From JBOGVZ01 sp050692985 (GTDB lineage: Bacteria > Actinomycetota > UBA4738 > CALAEC01), in contig JBOGVZ010000052.1 in assembly GCA_050692985.1 (NCBI GenBank), forward strand, positions 1 to 24,932: 24,932 bases of DNA, given 5' to 3'. Below the pieces are notes generated by a model that worked only from the letters and a program-made list of their open reading frames with translations, ran no database searches and had not been told where the DNA came from. Shown in pieces: positions 21,171-24,932 of the stretch (the stretch's first letter is position 1; each line of letters begins with the position of its first letter). Made by a program: the position numbers and the translations under genes.

Positions 21171-22714
21171 CAGCCGGCCTCTGCCGGGACCCGCCCGCCG
21201 GTCATCCCGATGCCGATCTCCTCCGGAGCGGCATCCGGCGCGAACTCACCGGTGATCCGTCCGTCGTAGATCGTCACGATGCGGTCCGAGAGCTCGTAGA
21301 TCTCCTCCAGCTCCGCGGAGACCAGGAGAACGGCCCGCCCGGCCCCCTTCTGCTCCAGGATCTGGCGCCACACGAACTCGATGGCCCCCACGTCCAACCC
21401 CCGCGTCGGCTGGTGAGCCACCAGCAGCCTCGGTTCGCCCTCCAGCTCGCGGGCCAGGATCAGCTTCTGCTGGTTCCCTCCCGACAGCGTGGCCGCCTCC
21501 ACGGCGATCGACCGGGCCCGGACGTCGAAGGCCTTGATCAGCCGGGTGGCCAGCTCCTTGATCTTGCGGATCAGCAGGATCCCCAGCCGCGAGGAGAACC
21601 CGCGGCGGGACTGGCGGCCCAGGGCGGTGTTCTCCCACAGGGTCATGTCCAGCACCAGCCCGCGGTCGTGGCGATCCTCCGGGACGTACGCGACGCCCCG
21701 GCGGCGGATCTGGGCCACGGACAGCCCGGCCAGGTCCGCGCCCTCGAGGATGATCCGGCCGGCGCCCGGCTGCCGGAGTCCCACCACCCCCTCCACCAAT
21801 GCCAGCTGGCCGTTGCCCTCGACCCCGGCCACACCCAGGATCTCCCCCGCCCGGACCTCCAGGTCCACGTCGTGCAGGCGGTCCCCCACGCTGAGCCTCT
21901 CGAGCCGCAGGATCGGCTCCCCCGCCCCCACCTCCGGCTTCTCCAGCCGGAACAGCACCGGACGGCCCACCATCATCTCGGCCAGGGCGGCCTTGCTCGT
22001 CTCCGCCGGGGTGGTCTCCCCGACCACCTTCCCCCGGCGGAGGACCGTGATGCGGTCGGCGATCTCCAGCACCTCGTCGAGCTTGTGGCTGATGAACACC
22101 ACGGTCTTCCCGTCGTCCCTGAGCCTGCGGAGGTTGTGGAACAGCTCCAGCGTCTCGGCGGGGGTCAGGACCGCTGTGGGCTCGTCCAGGATCAGCAGGT
22201 CGATCCCCCGGTACAGGGCCTTGAGGATCTCGACGCGCTGCTCCTCTCCCACGGAGAGGTCGTCTACCCGTTTCCTGGGATCCACGGCAAAGCCGTAGCC
22301 GGTGGCCAGCTCCCGCACCCGCTTCTCCGCGTCGCCCAGGTCCAGCAGCATTCCCCCTTCGGCTCCCAGGACGATGTTCTCGGTGACGGTGAACTCGTCG
22401 ACCAACACGAAGTGCTGGTGCACCATCCCGATCCCCAGGGCGATGGCCGCCCGGGGGGAGGTCACCTTCACCGCGTTGCCCCGGACCACGATGCGACCCT
22501 CGTCGGGGGGATACAGCCCGTACAGGACTCGCATGAGCGTGGACTTCCCGGCGCCGTTCTCACCCACCAGGGCGTGGATCTCACCCTCCTCCAGGGTCAG
22601 ATCCATGTCATCGTTGGCCACCACACCGGGGAACCGCTTGGTGATGCCCTCCATGACGACGAGCGGGGCGCTTTCGCGCCCCGCTCCGTCGCCGGTGGTC
22701 CCGCTCGAGGTCAT
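21170..22714 (-). CDS. ABC transporter ATP-binding protein with two NBDs (NupO/RbsA-like)
   Basis: A 514-aa cytoplasmic ATPase carrying two fused nucleotide-binding domains, as in NupO/RbsA-type proteins. NBD1 has Walker A GENGAGKS (51-58), Q-loop near residue 100 (GMVHQHF), signature LSVGEEQR (153-160), Walker B LLILDEP (173-179) and switch His near 210. NBD2 has lost key residues, as is usual in this family. The P-loop position reads GVEGNGQL (297-304) without the GKS lysine. The signature LSGGNQQK (410-417) is intact, but Walker B reads LLVAHQP (430-436) with His-Gln replacing Asp-Glu. Only one composite site is therefore expected to hydrolyse ATP. It starts 9 nt after the BMP lipoprotein stop and overlaps the first permease gene. 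Confidence 0.95.
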   Translation of the reverse strand: MTSSGTTGDGAGRESAPLVVMEGITKRFPGVVANDDMDLTLEEGEIHALVGENGAGKSTLMRVLYGLYPPDEGRIVVRGNAVKVTSPRAAIALGIGMVHQHFVLVDEFTVTENIVLGAEGGMLLDLGDAEKRVRELATGYGFAVDPRKRVDDLSVGEEQRVEILKALYRGIDLLILDEPTAVLTPAETLELFHNLRRLRDDGKTVVFISHKLDEVLEIADRITVLRRGKVVGETTPAETSKAALAEMMVGRPVLFRLEKPEVGAGEPILRLERLSVGDRLHDVDLEVRAGEILGVAGVEGNGQLALVEGVVGLRQPGAGRIILEGADLAGLSVAQIRRRGVAYVPEDRHDRGLVLDMTLWENTALGRQSRRGFSSRLGILLIRKIKELATRLIKAFDVRARSIAVEAATLSGGNQQKLILARELEGEPRLLVAHQPTRGLDVGAIEFVWRQILEQKGAGRAVLLVSAELEEIYELSDRIVTIYDGRITGEFAPDAAPEEIGIGMTGGRVPAEAG

Positions 22715-22723
22715 CCCCGAGCC

Positions 22724-23788
22724 CTAGGGCGCCTCTGGAACGGTGATCTCGCCGTTGATGATCGCCTCCTTCAGCTCATCCAGCCTGGCCTGGATGTCCT
22801 CGGTCAGCAGGTCGGGGTTGCTGTCGGCGTAGTCCACGCCCTCCTCGGCCAGCCCGAAGACCTGGGCGCCGGGCTCGAACGTCCCCTCGACCTGGGCCCT
22901 GATGGCCTCGAACACCGCCGTGTCCACCCGCTTCAGCATCGAGGTGATGATGTGCTGCTGTTCCTCGGGGCTGGCGGTGAGGTACTGGTCGGAGTCGACG
23001 CCGATGGCCAGGGCGTCGGGCCCCTGCTCCACCGCCTCCTTGAACAGGCCCAACCCGGACTGCCCGGCGGCGTGGTAGATGACGTCGGCGCCGCCGTCGT
23101 ACATCTTCTCCGACAGGATCTCTCCCCGGGTGGGGTCGACGAAGGCCTGCGTGGAGTCACCGATGTACTCCACCAGCACCTCGCAGTCGGCGCAGGTCTC
23201 GGCCACGCCGGCCTCGAACCCGGCCTGGAACTTCTCGATGAGCCCGGTGCCCTCCTGACCGCCCAGGAACCCAACGATGTTCGCCTCGGTCGTCATGCCG
23301 GCCGCCGCTCCCACCAGGAACGATCCCTCGTGCTCCTTGAAGGTCAGGTCCACCACGTTGTCGTTCTCCGCCAGGAAGCTGGCGAAGCCGTCGATGATGG
23401 CGAAGTTCGCGTCGGGGAAGTCGGTAGCAAGCTCCGCCACGTGCTCGGAGAAGGCGAAACCGACCCCGACCACCAGGTCGAACCCCTGGTCCGCCAGCGT
23501 GGTGATGTTCTCGTCGCGGTTCGATCCCGTCTGGTTGGTCTCGAGCAGCTCGGTGTTCTCCTCCGAGACCAGCCCCTCTTCGATGGCCCGCTGGAGGCCC
23601 CGGTTCGCCGCGTCGTTGAAGGACTTGTCGCCCAGGCCCCCCACGTCCAGGGCCATCCCCACGCGGACGTCGCTTGCGGTGTCCCCGTCGGTGTCGCCCC
23701 GCGGCGTGGGCGTGGCGCCCCCGCAGGCGGCTGTCGCCAGGGCCGCGGCCGCGGCGAGGGCGAGCAGTCTGGCAGAACGGATACGCAT
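22724..23788 (-). CDS. BMP-family substrate-binding lipoprotein (nucleoside importer)
   Basis: A 354-aa lipoprotein and the binding component of the importer. The signal peptide MRIRSARLL leads a poly-Ala hydrophobic core ending ATAACGG, with C22 as the lipidated residue. A Thr/Pro/Asp-rich linker follows. The mature domain is BMP/Med/PnrA-like: VGMALDVGGLGDKSFNDAAN (~43-62), FDLVVGVGFAFSEHVAELA, DFPDANFAIIDG, GSFLVGAAAGM and ADVIYHAAGQSGLGLF, then a late IGVDSDQYL. Characterised members bind purine or pyrimidine nucleosides. The start was placed at 23788 because GAGGGGAAG precedes it and the signal peptide begins there; the upstream frame, open to 24268, overlaps upp on the other strand. It is the first gene of the operon, driven by the promoter at 23840-23869. 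Confidence 0.95.
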   Translation of the reverse strand: MRIRSARLLALAAAAALATAACGGATPTPRGDTDGDTASDVRVGMALDVGGLGDKSFNDAANRGLQRAIEEGLVSEENTELLETNQTGSNRDENITTLADQGFDLVVGVGFAFSEHVAELATDFPDANFAIIDGFASFLAENDNVVDLTFKEHEGSFLVGAAAGMTTEANIVGFLGGQEGTGLIEKFQAGFEAGVAETCADCEVLVEYIGDSTQAFVDPTRGEILSEKMYDGGADVIYHAAGQSGLGLFKEAVEQGPDALAIGVDSDQYLTASPEEQQHIITSMLKRVDTAVFEAIRAQVEGTFEPGAQVFGLAEEGVDYADSNPDLLTEDIQARLDELKEAIINGEITVPEAP

Positions 23789-23839
23789 AGGCTTCCCCTC
23801 CCTGTCCGTCCGGCGCTTCCCCGCGCCGGGTCCCGGCTG

Positions 23840-23869
23840 ATTGTCGTCCGGGTGAGCCTCCGGCGTCAA
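23840..23869 (-). promoter_or_regulatory. Promoter of the nucleoside importer operon
   Basis: On the minus strand TTGACG (23869-23864), an 18-nt spacer and GACAAT (23845-23840). Predicted +1 is near 23833, giving a leader of about 45 nt that contains the GAGGGGAAG ribosome-binding site. It is one of the few genes here with a conventional leader. It lies in the 151-bp divergent gap shared with upp. Confidence 0.65.
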
Positions 23870-23939
23870 CGCAGGCAAGCCAGACGGAAGGGATAGCCCG
23901 CCGTGGAGGGCGCCCGTCCTCCCGTGCCACGATAGGGCC

Positions 23940-24569
23940 GTGACGCTCACCGTCGTGGACCACCCGCTGGCCGGGCACCTGCTGGCCACCCTCCGGGAGC
24001 GGTCCACGCCACCCGCGGTGTTCCGCGCGCTCACCCGCCGCCTGACGCTGGCCGTGATCCTGGAGGCCACCCGGGACCTCCCCACGATGGACCGGGAGGT
24101 GGTCACGCCGCTGGAGGCGACCACCGGCCGCCACCTGGCGGGGGACCTGGTGGCGATCCCCATCCTCCGAGCGGGCCTGGGGATGCTGGAGGCGGTGACG
24201 GACACCTTCCCCGGCGTGTCGGTGGGGTACATCGGTCTCGAGCGAGACGATCGGACCCTCCAACCCACCTCGTACTACGAGAAGCTGCCCGAGCTGGTCG
24301 GCAACCATGCCCTCCTCCTCGATCCCATGCTGGCCACCGGCGGATCCGCCGTCCGGGCGTCGGCGTCGATCCTGTCGCGGGACCCGGCCTCGCTCCGGCT
24401 GGTGTGCGTGGTGGCCGCCCCGGAGGGGGTTCGGGCCATGGAGGAGGCCTTTCCGGAGGTCCCGATCTTCGCCGGGGCCCTGGACCGGGAGCTCAACGAC
24501 CTGGGCTACATCCTCCCCGGCCTTGGCGACTTCGGCGACCGCCTGTACGGGACCTTGCCTGCTGGCTGA
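23940..24569 (+). CDS. upp: Uracil phosphoribosyltransferase
   Basis: A 209-aa enzyme converting uracil and PRPP to UMP in pyrimidine salvage, standard length for the family. The N-terminal TVVDHPLAGHLLATLRERSTP is typical of Upp. VAIPILRAGLGMLEAV (~71-86), the PRPP loop ALLLDPMLATGGSA (~124-137) and the C-terminal uracil-binding YILPGLGDFGDRLYGT (~192-207) are all intact. The start is GTG. Six bases upstream lies CACGAT (23928-23933), a weak -10 at the leaderless spacing seen elsewhere, and no Shine-Dalgarno is present. It is divergent from the BMP nucleoside importer, which suggests that imported pyrimidine nucleosides or bases feed this reaction. Its stop lies 3 nt from that of the convergent metallopeptidase gene. 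Confidence 0.96.
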   Translation: MTLTVVDHPLAGHLLATLRERSTPPAVFRALTRRLTLAVILEATRDLPTMDREVVTPLEATTGRHLAGDLVAIPILRAGLGMLEAVTDTFPGVSVGYIGLERDDRTLQPTSYYEKLPELVGNHALLLDPMLATGGSAVRASASILSRDPASLRLVCVVAAPEGVRAMEEAFPEVPIFAGALDRELNDLGYILPGLGDFGDRLYGTLPAG

Positions 24570-24572
24570 CCG

Positions 24573-24932
24573 CTACTCCTCCCAGCCCTTGGCGATCAGG
24601 AACCCTCGGGCCCGCTCGGCGAAGGGGTAGCGGTCGACCAGACGCCAGAAGCGCGGCGTGTGGGCGGGCTCATCCAGGTGAGCCAGCTCGTGGAGGACGA
24701 TGTACTCGCGGACCCAGACCGGATAGTCGGCCACCCGATGGGAGATCCGGATAGTGCCGTCCTCGGGCGTGCAGGAGCCGAACCGGTCGTTCTGGTTGCT
24801 CACGTAGCGGATCGACCGCCAGGACAGGCGCCCTTCGAAGTACTCCTGGTTCAGCCGCCGCGCGGCTCGCGTGAGGTGCCGGCGAGCGTTCAGCCGCTCG
24901 GTACGTTCTCGCTCCTCGAGACGGGTCACCAT
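24573..24932 (-). CDS. YgjP/DUF45-like (M48-type) metallopeptidase, possibly 5'-truncated by window edge
   Basis: 119 codons are visible. The zinc motif HELAH (H81, E82, H85) is followed by DEPAHTPRFWRLVDRYP, giving a third His (H91) and the FW motif characteristic of YgjP-like/WLM-related peptidases. LNQEYFEGRLSWRSIRYVSNQNDRFGSCTPEDGTIRIS upstream matches the usual substrate strand region (NxxRFGSC). An ATG lies exactly at the window edge (24932). Family members are often 150-230 aa, so the true start may be further right. It is convergent with upp, separated by 3 nt. Confidence 0.85.
   Translation of the reverse strand: MVTRLEERERTERLNARRHLTRAARRLNQEYFEGRLSWRSIRYVSNQNDRFGSCTPEDGTIRISHRVADYPVWVREYIVLHELAHLDEPAHTPRFWRLVDRYPFAERARGFLIAKGWEE

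Noticed and set aside
21413..23896. An 827-codon plus-strand open frame opposite the ATPase and BMP genes.
   Set aside because: It is antisense to conserved genes, with His/Gln/Val-biased composition and no motif.
23789..24268. N-terminal extension of the BMP lipoprotein by 160 residues.
   Set aside because: It would bury the signal peptide and overlap upp antisense; the ATG at 23788 has a ribosome-binding site and a lipobox.
1..24932. CRISPR array, rRNA genes, prophage structural genes or an origin.
   Set aside because: No regularly spaced repeats, rRNA-like segments, phage genes or DnaA-box clusters were seen on reading through.

Overview
The window is GC-rich, densely packed DNA of actinobacterial character. 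The best lineage evidence is a UPF0182 membrane protein, a Lon-like PDZ protease and a DUF2342/TIGR03624-type zinc metalloprotease in one neighbourhood. From memory this resembles Mycobacterium tuberculosis Rv3193c-Rv3195. A single mreB, many GTG starts, 4-nt gene overlaps and apparently leaderless transcripts fit a deep-branching or uncultured member of Actinomycetota. The species cannot be named from this sequence.

Region 1 (1-5.6 kb) is accessory DNA. It holds the 5' stub of a probable RES-domain toxin gene cut by an IS481/IS3-group insertion sequence with recognisable terminal inverted repeats. Next come a 711-aa membrane protein of unknown function and an AbiE-like (type IV) toxin-antitoxin pair. 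The pair is driven by a near-perfect sigma-70 promoter whose predicted +1 is the A of the antitoxin ATG. This block ends next to the 3' end of an initiator-type tRNA-Met gene, a typical arrangement for island integration, although no integrase or att repeat is visible.

Region 2 (5.7-13.6 kb, minus strand) is a four-gene envelope operon: PDZ/Lon-like protease, 902-aa membrane histidine kinase, FecR-like lipoprotein and UPF0182 protein. The first three are joined by ATGA stop/start overlaps. No response regulator is present. The kinase and lipoprotein sit between two genes that I recall as neighbours in mycobacteria, so a sensing module may have been added to an old protease/UPF0182 unit.

Region 3 (13.6-19.0 kb) has a small two-helix membrane protein, mreB translationally coupled to a DUF1028 protein, a GNAT acetyltransferase, the zinc metalloprotease and an unrecognised 260-aa protein. 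Two divergent gene pairs here (13558-13589 and 16742-16761) have tiny intergenic gaps in which the -10 elements of the two directions overlap. A 14-codon reading frame, also apparently leaderless, precedes mreB and overlaps its start by ATGA.

Region 4 (19.0-24.9 kb) is a nucleoside-type ABC importer operon (BMP lipoprotein, double ATPase, two permeases). It is divergent from upp, uracil phosphoribosyltransferase, which would salvage the imported base. A YgjP/DUF45-like metallopeptidase reaches the right edge of the window.

The most interesting signals are the compact leaderless or bidirectional promoter architecture, the histidine kinase/FecR insertion in the protease-UPF0182 operon, and the AbiE variant whose antitoxin carries a nuclease-like N-terminal domain.
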